DNA of 64,000 bases, taken from NCBI RefSeq assembly GCF_000982955.1, contig NZ_KQ058830.1:1-64000 (forward strand), given 5' to 3'. Position numbers and translations under genes: made by a program. The notes beneath the pieces were generated by a model that was not told the origin of the DNA, did not search any database, and was given only the letters and a program-made list of their open reading frames with translations. The number at the start of each line of letters is the position of its first letter. The stretch's first letter is position 1. Positions 1 through 7,758 of this stretch are shown here, piece by piece. The stretch is from Micromonospora sp. HK10 (GTDB taxonomy: Bacteria; Actinomycetota; Actinomycetes; Mycobacteriales; Micromonosporaceae).

Positions 1-2
1 CG

Positions 3-206
3 TCCACCGCTCCGGCTCTGGCTCGCCCGGTTGCTGCCGGCGGTCCGTCCACCGCTCCGGCTCTGGCCCGCTCGGCTGGCGCCGGCGGCCCGTCCGTCGA
101 CGGCGCTGCCGTCGCCGACCTGCCGGTCGGGGCTCCGGTGCCGGCGCCGGCCGGGCGGGCGGTGCCGCGGCCGGCCGAGCGGCAGGCGGCTCCGGCCGGG
201 ATCTGA
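3..206 (+). CDS. 3' end of a Pro/Ala-rich protein (partial, uncertain)
   Basis: One frame is open from the left edge to a TGA at 204-206. It reads as an Ala/Pro/Gly-rich low-complexity tail. The tail contains an in-frame 15-residue repeat, with STAPALAR appearing twice, encoded by a 45-bp direct repeat whose 21-bp core sits at 1-21 and 46-66. Such tails are common at the C-terminus of actinobacterial secreted or membrane proteins, but no domain is visible and third-position GC is lower than in neighbouring genes. Another frame is open across the same stretch, so the coding assignment is a weak inference. I see nothing recognisable in the remaining 180 nt before the next gene. Confidence 0.3.
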   Translation, partial: STAPALARPVAAGGPSTAPALARSAGAGGPSVDGAAVADLPVGAPVPAPAGRAVPRPAERQAAPAGI

Positions 207-395
207 CGAAGACCCGCCGGCCCTCGGGCCCCGCCCGCCGGCTGACCGCTGTGCGGGCCGCCGGCCCGCGCCTGCCGTACCCCCTGCGAACCTCGCCCCG
301 CACCTGCCCGACGGCCGGCTGGTGGCGCCCCCGGTGGCGCCCGCCCTGTCGGCGGTGCGGCCCTCTCCACCACGACCGTCCGTGAGGTGCCGATC

Positions 396-1169
396 ATGGA
401 GCAGACCGTCCTCTACCACTTCCTGACCGAGGTCCCGGAGGCCGCCGCCATCTGGACCGCCCTGCTCGTGCTCGCGCTCGGGGTGCTCGCCGCGCTGGTG
501 GCCCGCCCCGAGCGGGACGGCCCGGACGAGCCGGTCCCCGACCCGGCCGCCGAGGCGGCGACCCGCCTCGCCGACCTGCGCCGGTACGCCGACGAGGTGG
601 CGGTGGCCGCCGCCGGGGCGGCCCGGACGAGCCGCCGGCGGCGCGCCCGGTGGCTGGCCGCCCACCAGGACGCCGACCGGGCCTGGCGGGCGTACGACGA
701 GGCCGAGGCGGCTGCCCGGCGGCTCGCCGGCGCCGCGGTGCTGGCCGAGCCCTGCACGCCCCGCACGCCGGCCGAGTACGCGGTCCGGGAGCGTTGGCTG
801 CACCGCGCCGCGATGGCGGCGCACTGGCGGGGTGACCTGAGCGCCCGGCAGCTCGCCGACGCGCTGGCCGGCCGCAACGGCTGGGATCCGCGCCGGCACC
901 CGGCCGAGCAGGAGATCGTCCTGGCCCGGGTGGTCCGGGACGGCCGGCTGGCCCGCTGGCGGGCGGCCGGCGAGCGGGAGCGGCAGGCGTGGCGGGACGC
1001 CGAGCTGGCCGCCGACGCCGCGCGGGCCCTGGCCGGGGAGGCGTACGCGGCCGCCGAGGCGCTGCGGCCCGCCCCGGTACGTTCCGCGGCGCGGGGGACG
1101 CCGGGTCCGGCCGCGGTGCCGGCGGCCGTCGGGCGGGCCGCCCGTTGGCGCCCGGCGCGGGTGGGCTGA
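396..1169 (+). CDS. Membrane-anchored Ala-rich protein of unknown function
   Basis: A 257-residue protein I do not recognise. It has one hydrophobic segment near the N-terminus (about residues 17-36, rich in A, L and V), then a long Ala/Arg/Glu-rich, probably helical cytoplasmic region with repeated AEAA- and RARW-type stretches that could form coiled coil. The last ~35 residues are Pro/Ala-rich. I chose the ATG because GAGG lies 8 nt upstream; an in-frame GTG nine bases earlier has no such site. The following ~300 bases carry no gene and lead into a riboswitch, so this is probably the last gene of its unit. No enzymatic motif is visible. Confidence 0.7.
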   Translation: MEQTVLYHFLTEVPEAAAIWTALLVLALGVLAALVARPERDGPDEPVPDPAAEAATRLADLRRYADEVAVAAAGAARTSRRRRARWLAAHQDADRAWRAYDEAEAAARRLAGAAVLAEPCTPRTPAEYAVRERWLHRAAMAAHWRGDLSARQLADALAGRNGWDPRRHPAEQEIVLARVVRDGRLARWRAAGERERQAWRDAELAADAARALAGEAYAAAEALRPAPVRSAARGTPGPAAVPAAVGRAARWRPARVG

Positions 1170-1469
1170 ATTGTTACCGGATTTTGGTGAGCCCGGTCAC
1201 CGCGGCCCGGAATCGGTCAATGCGACCCAGGCGGCGCGTTCGGGCGCCGTGATTGCGGGCCGGCCGGCACCGGATGTCCGGTTGTCGCCCGTCGGCTCCG
1301 ACCGGACCGCTCGTCCCATTGAGTGACGTCAGTGTCGAACTGTTCCGCTCAGCGTCATGATGCTCGACGTTTAGGCAGGTGGGGGCGCTTGGCATGGGGC
1401 GTACCTGTCGGTAATGTCGGCGCGTCCGGTGCGGTTTTCGATCGCGAGTGGCGACGCCGTGCCGACCCG
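1170..1469. other. Intergenic stretch without a gene
   Basis: No convincing reading frame. It probably contains the promoter of the riboswitch-controlled transcript that follows. A perfect 8-bp palindrome TGACGTCA occurs at 1324-1331, but nothing ties it to a regulator. Confidence 0.5.
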
Positions 1470-1600
1470 CCTAATCGTGCTCGCACGAACCGGGGACCCA
1501 CAGGCAACACCGGGGTGAATCCGCGCGCCACGGCCCGCGGTAGGGCGTACTTCCCGCCCGAATCCGTCAGCTAACCCGGTAGGCGGTCACGGAAGGAGTT
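1470..1600 (+). promoter_or_regulatory. c-di-AMP riboswitch (ydaO/yuaA class)
   Basis: The conserved blocks of the ydaO-type aptamer appear in order: ACCGGGGACCCACAGGCAAC at about 1489, CGGGGTGAATCC at about 1511, GCGGTAGGGCGTACTTCCCG at about 1538, CCCGAATCCGTCAGCTAAC at about 1557, and CGGTAGGCGGTCACGGAAGG at about 1577. In actinobacteria this class typically precedes genes for cell-wall hydrolases such as Rpf and NlpC/P60 proteins, and cyclic di-AMP binding lowers expression. Here the next gene encodes an exported C39-like peptidase about 210 nt downstream, so the leader is unusually long. The exact 5' boundary is approximate. Confidence 0.9.
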
Positions 1601-1609
1601 CCAATCCTC

Positions 1610-1672
1610 GTGCCCAACACCCCCCGATCCTCCCCGCGCCTCCACGGCGTCGCGGTGCCGCCGCTCGCCTGA
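1610..1672 (+). CDS. Possible 20-codon leader peptide downstream of the riboswitch
   Basis: A GTG 11 nt after the GGAAGGAG that closes the riboswitch opens a 20-residue frame, Pro/Ser/Arg-rich and ending in VAVPPLA, with a TGA stop. Nearly every codon ends in G or C, as in real genes of this genome. It may be a translated leader peptide that couples the riboswitch to the peptidase gene, or simply chance, since GC-rich DNA readily gives such frames. The absence of any other start near this strong Shine-Dalgarno sequence is the main argument for it. Confidence 0.25.
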   Translation: MPNTPRSSPRLHGVAVPPLA

Positions 1673-1701
1673 CCCGCGAGACCGTCCGGCCCACCCCCCA
1701 A

Positions 1702-1717
1702 GCCCGGCTCACCGGGC
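1702..1717 (+). terminator. GC-rich hairpin between riboswitch and peptidase gene
   Basis: GCCCGG-CTCA-CCGGGC forms a perfect 6-bp stem with a 4-nt loop, followed by a C-rich and not U-rich stretch. It may be part of a riboswitch expression platform or an attenuator. The stem is short and there is no T tract, so this is a tentative call. Confidence 0.25.
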
Positions 1718-1810
1718 GCCCCCCGTCCCGCGGCATCCCGCCCCGCAACGCGCGTGAGTTCCTCCGCGCGTCGGGCCGGCGCGTGCCGCTCCGGCTCCGT
1801 GGAGGAAACC

Positions 1811-2644
1811 TTGAAGCACCATGTGAAGCGTCAGCTGCGCCGGCTGGCGACCGAACGCCCGTACCAGATCATCGCCGGCTCGGCCGCCGCGCTGGTGCTG
1901 GCCGGCGGCACCGCCGCCCTCGCCACCACCGACGACGCCCCGGCCCGCCAGGAGCACCGCGCCGCGGTCGCCGAACTCGAGTCCCGGCTCGATGACGTCG
2001 CCACCCGCGGCGAGGCCCGGGTCGCCATCCCGTCCCCGTCCACCTCGCCGAGCACGTCGCCGTCGCCCTCGGCCCGGGCGAAGAGCGCGGCCCCGGCCGA
2101 CCCGGACCTCACCACCCGGGCGGCGAAGCCGAAGCCCCCGTCGACCAAGATCCTGAAGTACCGGTACCAGGCGCAGACCACCTACTGGAACTGCGGTCCG
2201 GCCGCGGTGCGCAACGCGCTCAGCGCGAGCGGCGTCGAGACCACCCAGGAGGCCCTGGCCGGTCCGCTGGGCACCACCGAGGGCGGCACCAACTCCGCCG
2301 AGGACACCACCCGCGGCTTGAACCAGATGGTCAAGGGCAACCCGTACCGGACCCACATGTTCGGCGGCGCGGCGAGCCCCGCCGAGATGGACCAGCTCCA
2401 GGCGGACGTGGTCAAGGCCGTCACCGACGGTCGGGGCGTGGTGGTCAACGTGGCCGGCGACGCCGTCGACACCGACGGCGGCTGGCACTCGTTCCCCGGC
2501 GGCCACTACGTCGCGGTGATCGGCTACCGCAATGACGGCCGCACCGTGCGGATCGCCGACTCGGCGAACCCGGCGCTGCCCGAGTACTGGCTGAGCACGA
2601 TCGACCTGGCGAACTGGGCGGCCAGCCGGGGCTACTCGGCCTGA
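1811..2644 (+). CDS. Exported C39-like cysteine peptidase under riboswitch control
   Basis: A 277-residue protein. A basic N-terminus precedes a hydrophobic segment (about residues 19-38), which acts as a signal peptide or anchor. A Ser/Thr/Pro-rich linker (73-90) follows, then a peptidase C39-like domain. The catalytic triad is visible: Cys128 in YWNCGPAA, His232 in GGHYVAVIGY and Asp250 in RIADSA. The family cleaves peptides, probably outside the cell; the substrate is unknown. I chose the TTG because GGAGG lies 5 nt upstream; an in-frame GTG four codons earlier lacks a site. The c-di-AMP riboswitch upstream suggests a cell-wall or osmotic-stress role. A strong hairpin follows the stop codon. 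Confidence 0.85.
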   Translation: MKHHVKRQLRRLATERPYQIIAGSAAALVLAGGTAALATTDDAPARQEHRAAVAELESRLDDVATRGEARVAIPSPSTSPSTSPSPSARAKSAAPADPDLTTRAAKPKPPSTKILKYRYQAQTTYWNCGPAAVRNALSASGVETTQEALAGPLGTTEGGTNSAEDTTRGLNQMVKGNPYRTHMFGGAASPAEMDQLQADVVKAVTDGRGVVVNVAGDAVDTDGGWHSFPGGHYVAVIGYRNDGRTVRIADSANPALPEYWLSTIDLANWAASRGYSA

Positions 2645-2663
2645 TCGCTCCCGTGCCCCCGAC

Positions 2664-2694
2664 GGCGGGCCCCGGCGCTTCGCCGGGGCCCGCC
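2664..2694 (+). terminator. Strong hairpin terminator after the peptidase gene
   Basis: GGCGGGCCCCGGC-gcttc-GCCGGGGCCCGCC is a perfect 13-bp stem with a 5-nt loop, 20 nt after the stop codon. There is no T tract, which is usual for GC-rich actinobacterial terminators. Confidence 0.75.
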
Positions 2695-2801
2695 GCCGTT
2701 GCGCCGGCCACGCCGGAGCCCGACGGGCACCCGGCGGTCCGCGTCGACGGGCCCGGGCGGCCTCTCGCGCGTCGCGTCCGTCCGGTGGCACACTGCGCCC
2801 T

Positions 2802-3554
2802 ATGGGCGACGCGACGGGTACCCGCCACCTGCTGTTGCTGCACGGCATGGGCGCCACCGGGGCGGTCTGGCTGCCCTGGGCGCCGCTGCTGGAGGGCCGC
2901 TGGGCGGGTCGCTGGCTCGCCCCCGACCTGGCCGGGCACGGCTGGTCCCCGCCGCTGCCGGCGTACTCCTTCGGCGCCCTCGCCCAGCGGCTGATGGAAG
3001 GGCTGGGTCCGGTCGCCGAGCGGCTCGGCCCCCGGGACCGGCTCGTCGTGCTGGGCCACTCGCTGGGCGGGGTGGTGGCGCTGGCCCTCGCCGCCCGGGC
3101 CCGCCGGCTGCCGGTGGACGCCGTGGTCGGGCTGGGCATCAAGGTGACCTGGTCCCCGGCCGAGCTGGACAAGGCCCGCGAGCTGGCCGAGCGGCCGGTG
3201 ACCTATTTCAGCAGCCGGGACGAGGCGGCCCGCCGCTACCTGCGGGTGGCCGGCCTGACCGGGCTCTTCGCCCCGGACCATCCGGTCGTCGACGCCGGGC
3301 TGCGGCAGGAGGACGGCCGCTGGCGGCTGGCCATGGATCCGGCCGCCTTCGCGGTGGGGGAGCCCCGCCTGCCGGAGCTGCTCGCGGCGACCGACGTGCC
3401 GGTCCTGCTGGCCCGGGGCGAACAGGACCCGATGGTCTCCGACGCCCAGCTCAAGGAGCTGGGCGTGCCGGTGGCCACCCTGCCAGGGCTCGGCCACAAC
3501 GCACACGTCGAGGACCCGGCGGCGGTGCTCGCCCTGCTCGACCCGTACGGCTGA
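2802..3554 (+). CDS. Alpha/beta hydrolase
   Basis: A 250-residue cytosolic hydrolase of the alpha/beta fold. The oxyanion HG motif is in LLLHGMG (14-15), the nucleophile elbow GHSLGG has Ser87, an acidic residue sits in RGEQDPM after strand 6, and the catalytic His is in GLGHNAHVE near the C-terminus. Its length is typical for single-domain esterases or C-C hydrolases, and the substrate cannot be told from sequence. There is no Shine-Dalgarno site. CACACT at 2789-2794 lies 7 nt before the ATG, so the transcript may be leaderless. It stands alone, convergent with the teichoic-acid polymerase gene 17 nt away. Confidence 0.85.
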   Translation: MGDATGTRHLLLLHGMGATGAVWLPWAPLLEGRWAGRWLAPDLAGHGWSPPLPAYSFGALAQRLMEGLGPVAERLGPRDRLVVLGHSLGGVVALALAARARRLPVDAVVGLGIKVTWSPAELDKARELAERPVTYFSSRDEAARRYLRVAGLTGLFAPDHPVVDAGLRQEDGRWRLAMDPAAFAVGEPRLPELLAATDVPVLLARGEQDPMVSDAQLKELGVPVATLPGLGHNAHVEDPAAVLALLDPYG

Positions 3555-3570
3555 GCGGCGGGCGGGCCGG

Positions 3571-5280
3571 TCAGCCGGCCGGGTGCAGCGGCGCGCCGTC
3601 CGGGGCCACCGGGTCGGCGGCGCGCGGCGCGGGCGGCTGCCCGCGCTGGTCGAGCTCCCGGCGGGCCGCCTCGAGGAACGCCTCGGCGTACGACTCGGCG
3701 GGGAAGTCGCCCAGGTAGCGGCTCCGGGTCGCCCAGCGGGCCGCCGCCTTCGGGTCGGTCTCCAGCAGGTCGGTGAGCACCTCGTCCACGTTGGACATGT
3801 CCCGGCGCAGCAGGTAGCCCGACCCGGCCAGCGGGAACCGCTCGACGAACCGGTCGCCGTCCGCGCCCATGTCGGTGACCGCGTACGGCTTGCCCGAGTA
3901 GAGCCAGTCGGAGATGACCCCGGACACGTCCGAGACCAGCGCGTCGGCCCGGTTCACGCACTCGGTGAGGCTCAACTCGCGGCTCGCGGCGGCGCCCCAC
4001 CGGTGTGCCCGGCCGGTCTTCGCCCGGTCGGCGGCGAGCAGTTCGGTGAGCCGGGCCAGCTGCCGCGCCGAGGCCGGGTCCTGGTTGGTGTACGGGTGGG
4101 CCCGCAGGATCACCGTGGCGTCCCGGTCCAGCAGCCGGCGCAACACCGTCTCGGCCACCGGCAGCGAGCAGTAGTTGGCGTCGGCGTGGTGCCCGCGCCA
4201 GGTGGGGGTGTAGAGCACGGTCGGGTCGGCCGGCACCGGCCCCCGGCGTACCTCGATGGCCTCGACCTGGGGGCGGCCCACCACGACGAACTTCTCGGCC
4301 GGGATCTCCACGCCGGCCCGGGCGTACCGGTCGATCGCGGCCTGGCCGGCCACGAAGATCCTGTCGAAGATGGCCGAGACCGGGTTGGCGCTGGGCGCCT
4401 TGTCGCTGTCGCCGTGGTGCAGCTGCACGTGGGTGAGCTGGTGGAACCGGATGCAGTGGCTGTTCTTCGCGCCGTGGTTGACGTAGAAGGCCACCCGCAG
4501 GCTCGGCACCAGCGCCTCGTCCAGACTCTGGTGGGTGGGGCAGTAGACCACCGGCGCCCGGGTGGCCGCGGCGACGGTCCGCAGGAACTCCGGCTCCCGC
4601 ACCACCACCAGGAACGGCCGGCCGATCCGCTCCAGGTACGGCAGCCACATGGTGACCTGGTACTCGGAGCCGGGCGGGGCGGAGAAGTGCAGCAGGAACT
4701 CGGGCTGGTGCCGGCGCAGCGCCCGGCCCACCGGGCCACCCCCGGCCGGCGGGCGGAACCGGCGCCGGGCCAGGTCCAGCCCGACCGCGCCGCAGCCCAC
4801 CGCGACCAGCAGCGTGGCCACCAGCGCCAGCCAGGCCGGCAGCACCAGGGCGGCGGCCAGCGCCAGCACGGCGAGCAGCCCGAGCAGCGCGTCGCCGAGC
4901 CGGGCGGCGACCAGCGGGGTCCACGACCGGACCGGCAGGTTCGCCGCCCGGATCTCCAGCGCGCCGGCGTCCCGCAGCGGCCCCACCAGCAGCACCAGGC
5001 CGAGCAGGACCAGGGCGGTCAGCGCCAGCGCCGGATCGAAGCCGCCGTCCAGGCGGCGGGCGTACCCGACCAGCACCCCGGCGGCGACCAGCGCCGACTC
5101 GGCGACGGCGTCGGCGTTCGGCCGGACCCGCCGCTCCACGGCGGCGGCGAGCAGCGCGGCCGCCGCGACCGCCAGGCCCCAGCCGGTCGCGCCGGTGAGC
5201 GCCACGACAACGAAGGCCAGCACCGCCAGCCCGGTGGTCAGCACCCGGGCGAGCAGCTTCCGGACCAGGTCACCACGCAT
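3571..5280 (-). CDS. CDP-glycerol/CDP-ribitol polyol-phosphate transferase with membrane N-terminus (teichoic acid polymerase, TagF/TarL family)
   Basis: A 569-residue protein. The first ~190 residues hold five or six hydrophobic segments. The remaining ~370 form a CDP-glycerol glycerophosphotransferase domain, with the family-typical stretches VLYTPTWRGHH, ILRAHPYTN, DALVSDVSGVISDWLYSGKP and a C-terminal DPKAAARWATRSRYLGDF-like part. Members move glycerol- or ribitol-phosphate from the CDP form to a growing wall polymer at the inner face of the membrane. Classical TagF proteins do not start with such a membrane block, so this is a variant architecture. It is 26 nt downstream of the IspD-SDR gene, whose likely product (CDP-ribitol) would be its substrate. 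The start ATG has only a weak GGGACG upstream. Confidence 0.88.
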   Translation of the reverse strand: MRGDLVRKLLARVLTTGLAVLAFVVVALTGATGWGLAVAAAALLAAAVERRVRPNADAVAESALVAAGVLVGYARRLDGGFDPALALTALVLLGLVLLVGPLRDAGALEIRAANLPVRSWTPLVAARLGDALLGLLAVLALAAALVLPAWLALVATLLVAVGCGAVGLDLARRRFRPPAGGGPVGRALRRHQPEFLLHFSAPPGSEYQVTMWLPYLERIGRPFLVVVREPEFLRTVAAATRAPVVYCPTHQSLDEALVPSLRVAFYVNHGAKNSHCIRFHQLTHVQLHHGDSDKAPSANPVSAIFDRIFVAGQAAIDRYARAGVEIPAEKFVVVGRPQVEAIEVRRGPVPADPTVLYTPTWRGHHADANYCSLPVAETVLRRLLDRDATVILRAHPYTNQDPASARQLARLTELLAADRAKTGRAHRWGAAASRELSLTECVNRADALVSDVSGVISDWLYSGKPYAVTDMGADGDRFVERFPLAGSGYLLRRDMSNVDEVLTDLLETDPKAAARWATRSRYLGDFPAESYAEAFLEAARRELDQRGQPPAPRAADPVAPDGAPLHPAG

Positions 5281-5306
5281 CTCGATCGTCCCGTCCGTTC
5301 CTCGGC

Positions 5307-6842
5307 TCAGGCCTGCGGGCCGGCCGGCAGTCGCGGCGACAGCGCCAGGTCGGCGGCGTCGGAGCGGTGCGGGCCGGGCTGGGTGGGCACCGCCGCGACC
5401 TGCTCGCCGGGCGCCCGGCGTACGTCGATCACCTGGCCGGTCAGGTCGGAGATCAGCACATCCAGCGAGGCCTGGGCGACCGCCTCGGCGGAGAGCAGGG
5501 TGTGCTCGGGCTCCTCGCCGAAGGCGCGGGTGCGCATCGGCGTCGCGGTGCGCTCCGGGTTGACGCAGTTGACCCGTACGCCGAACTCGGCCCACTCGTC
5601 GGCGAGCGCCTGGGTCAGGTTGACCAGCGCCGCCTTGGTGGCCGAGTAGAGCGCGTACCGGGCCCGCCCCCGGGTGTACGAGCTGGAGGTGTAGAGCAGC
5701 AGTTGGCCCTTGGTCTGCTGGAGGTAGGGCAGGGACTGCCGGGCGACGGTGACCGGCCCGACGAAGTTGACCTGGAGGAGCCGGTCCATGGTCTGCTCGT
5801 CCATCTCGGCGAGCGCGCCCCGCTCCAGGATGCCGGCGGTGACCACCACGTGGTCGATGCGGCCGGTCGCCTCGAAGGCGGTACGCAGCGCGGCGGCGAC
5901 GTCCCCGGCCCGCTCCACGTGGGTGCCGGTGGTGGTGCGGCTGAACGGGAAGACCTGGGCGCCGTAGCGGCGGGCCAGCTCGGCCAGCTCGTGGCCGATG
6001 CCGTAGCTGCCGCCGAAGACCACGACGGTCCGGCCGGCCAGCTCCTCGGTGTAGCTGCGGTGGTCGCTGACCCGGGGCGCCTGCGCGGCGGCGAGCTGGA
6101 AGAGCTTGTCCGCCAGGTGCACGTCGACCGGGTGGGTGACCTTGATGTTCTCGTCCGACCCGTCGATCACCTTGATCGGCGTGCCGGGCAGGTAGCGCAG
6201 CACCACCCCGCAGTCGTCGGTGGCGGCGAAGTCCGGGTCGCCCTCGGCCCGCCGGTACGCCTCCCGGATGGTGCCGGAGCGGAACGCCTGCGGGGTCTGG
6301 CCGCGGCGCAGGGTCGCGCGGACCGGGATGTCGACGATGCAGTCGTCCCCGTCGACCTGGATGATCGTGTCTGCGGACGGGATGGCCACGTCGACCGCGG
6401 CGTAGCTCCAGAGGGCGTTCACGCACTCGCGGACGATCCGGGCGCTGACCAGGGGCCGGACCGCGTCGTGGAAGAGCACGTTGACGTCGCCGTCGCCGAG
6501 GGCGTCGAGCGCGATCCGGGTGGTGTCGTTGCGGGTCTCGCCACCCTCGATGATCTTGCTGACCTTGCGGAAGCCGGCACCCGCGACGATCCGCTCCGCG
6601 TCGGGCACGTGCCCGGCGGCCATCAGCACGATGATCTCGTCGATCTCCGGCGCGGCCTCGAAGACGGCCAGCGTGTGCTCGATGATCGGCTTGCCGGCGA
6701 TCTTCAGCAGCTGCTTCGGGATGCCCAGCCCGAGCCGGGCGCCGGTCCCGCCGGCCAGCACCACCGCCACCGTACGGGCCGGCCGCCACGGCGCGGGCTC
6801 GTGCGGTGCGGTCTCCGGTGCCGGGGTCCGGTCCTGCGTCAT
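5307..6842 (-). CDS. Bifunctional cytidylyltransferase/SDR reductase, Bcs1-type CDP-ribitol synthase
   Basis: A 511-residue fusion. Residues ~20-255 are an IspD-like nucleotidyltransferase, with AGGTGARLGLGIPKQ (30-44), a conserved Asp in FHDAVRP and GQTPQAF. Residues ~268-480 are a short-chain dehydrogenase, with GGSYGIGHE (277-285), VVVTAGIL, a Ser cluster at 386-388 and YSATK (Tyr399, Lys403). The same order of domains occurs in Haemophilus Bcs1/Acs1, which reduces ribulose-5-phosphate and joins the ribitol-5-phosphate to CTP. An alternative is a different keto-polyol phosphate substrate. The ATG is chosen because GAGG lies 6 nt upstream. The neighbouring polyol-phosphate polymerase supports a teichoic-acid role over isoprenoid synthesis. 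Confidence 0.85.
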   Translation of the reverse strand: MTQDRTPAPETAPHEPAPWRPARTVAVVLAGGTGARLGLGIPKQLLKIAGKPIIEHTLAVFEAAPEIDEIIVLMAAGHVPDAERIVAGAGFRKVSKIIEGGETRNDTTRIALDALGDGDVNVLFHDAVRPLVSARIVRECVNALWSYAAVDVAIPSADTIIQVDGDDCIVDIPVRATLRRGQTPQAFRSGTIREAYRRAEGDPDFAATDDCGVVLRYLPGTPIKVIDGSDENIKVTHPVDVHLADKLFQLAAAQAPRVSDHRSYTEELAGRTVVVFGGSYGIGHELAELARRYGAQVFPFSRTTTGTHVERAGDVAAALRTAFEATGRIDHVVVTAGILERGALAEMDEQTMDRLLQVNFVGPVTVARQSLPYLQQTKGQLLLYTSSSYTRGRARYALYSATKAALVNLTQALADEWAEFGVRVNCVNPERTATPMRTRAFGEEPEHTLLSAEAVAQASLDVLISDLTGQVIDVRRAPGEQVAAVPTQPGPHRSDAADLALSPRLPAGPQA

Positions 6843-6889
6843 TGCGATCCTCACTGGTCCACGAGCTGGTGCCGTTCGCCGGGTACGGC

Positions 6890-6931
6890 GTGCCGACGGC
6901 CGGGTCGCGCGGGGCGCCCGGCCGTCGGCAC
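6890..6931 (-). terminator. Terminator after the ABC exporter operon
   Basis: GTGCCGACGGCCGGG pairs perfectly with CCCGGCCGTCGGCAC: a 15-bp stem with a 12-nt loop. It begins 11 nt beyond the stop codon of the ATP-binding gene on the minus strand and separates that operon from the CDP-ribitol synthase gene. Confidence 0.75.
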
Positions 6932-6942
6932 CGACCGTCGGC

Positions 6943-7758
6943 TCAGCGGTTGGCCATGTAGTCCTCGTACGCCTGGGCCACCTCGTCGGTGGGCCCGTCC
7001 ATCCGGATGAGCCCCGACTCCAGCCAGATCGACCGCTCGCAGGTGTCGCGGATCGAGCCGATCGAGTGACTGACCAGGAACACCGTACCCGCGTCCTCGC
7101 GCAGCTGGCGGATGCGCTGCTCGCTGCGCCGGCGGAACCGGGCGTCGCCGGTGGCCAGGGCCTCGTCGATCAGCAGCACGTCGTGTCGCTTGGCCGCGGA
7201 GATCGCGAAGCGCAGCCGGGCCCCCATGCCGGAGGAGTAGGTGCGCATCGGCAGCGAGGCGAAGTCGCCGCGCTCGTTGATCCCGGAGAAGGAGAGGATC
7301 TCCGGCGCCACCTTCTTCACCTCCTCCGGGCTCATGCCCATGGCCAGGCAGCCCAGCTCCACGTTGCGCTCGCCGGAGAGGTCGCCGAGCAGCGCCGCGT
7401 TGACCCCGAGCAGGGACGGCTGCCCCTGGGTGTAGATCGCGCCCCGGTTGACCGGCATCAGGCCGGCGATGGCGCGCAGCAGGGTCGACTTGCCGGAGCC
7501 GTTGCTGCCGATCAGGCCGATCGCCTCACCCCGGTACGCGGTGAAGCTCACCCCCTTGACCGCGTGCACCTCGCGCAGGGTCTGCCGGGCCGGCTGCCGG
7601 CGGACGATCCGCCGCAGCGCGGCCGCCGGGGAGGCGGCGCTGCCGTTGCCGCCGCCGTACACCCGGTAGATGAGGTGGGCGTCGTCCACGATCACCGTGG
7701 GGATCCGCTCGCCGACGGCCGTGGTGGCCGCGTCGGCGGGAGAGTTCAGCTCAGCCAC
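6943..7758 (-). CDS. ABC transporter ATP-binding subunit for wall polysaccharide/teichoic acid export (TagH/Wzt type)
   Basis: A 271-residue ATPase. Walker A is GSNGSGKST (about 84-92), the signature is YSSGMGAR (174-181), Walker B is VLLIDEAL (194-201) and the H-loop His is in VSHSIGSI. These spacings and the LPMRTYSSGM context are typical of the TagH/Wzt/KpsT polysaccharide-export group. It has no C-terminal glycan-binding extension and so resembles teichoic-acid exporters more than O9-type Wzt. The GTG start has AGGAG 7 nt upstream and overlaps the stop of the permease gene by 8 nt, which indicates translational coupling. The partner is the adjacent permease; the likely cargo is the polymer made by the surrounding genes. 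Confidence 0.9.
   Translation of the reverse strand: MAELNSPADAATTAVGERIPTVIVDDAHLIYRVYGGGNGSAASPAAALRRIVRRQPARQTLREVHAVKGVSFTAYRGEAIGLIGSNGSGKSTLLRAIAGLMPVNRGAIYTQGQPSLLGVNAALLGDLSGERNVELGCLAMGMSPEEVKKVAPEILSFSGINERGDFASLPMRTYSSGMGARLRFAISAAKRHDVLLIDEALATGDARFRRRSEQRIRQLREDAGTVFLVSHSIGSIRDTCERSIWLESGLIRMDGPTDEVAQAYEDYMANR

Noticed and set aside
31-426. Open frame of 131 codons at the left edge
   Set aside because: It is Arg/Pro-rich out-of-frame sequence that runs across the likely stop of another frame and past the ribosome site of the next gene; no family resemblance.
1324-1331. TGACGTCA palindrome as a regulator site
   Set aside because: An isolated 8-mer palindrome is expected by chance and no second copy or matching regulator is in the window.
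3565-3580. GGCCGG-tcag-CCGGCC hairpin as a bidirectional terminator
   Set aside because: Only six base pairs and it includes the stop codon of the polymerase gene; such short GC stems are common here by chance.
3571-6789. Very long frame covering both the polymerase and the reverse phase of the IspD-SDR gene
   Set aside because: Only the last 569 codons make a recognisable protein; the upstream part is an open but meaningless phase of a GC-rich gene.
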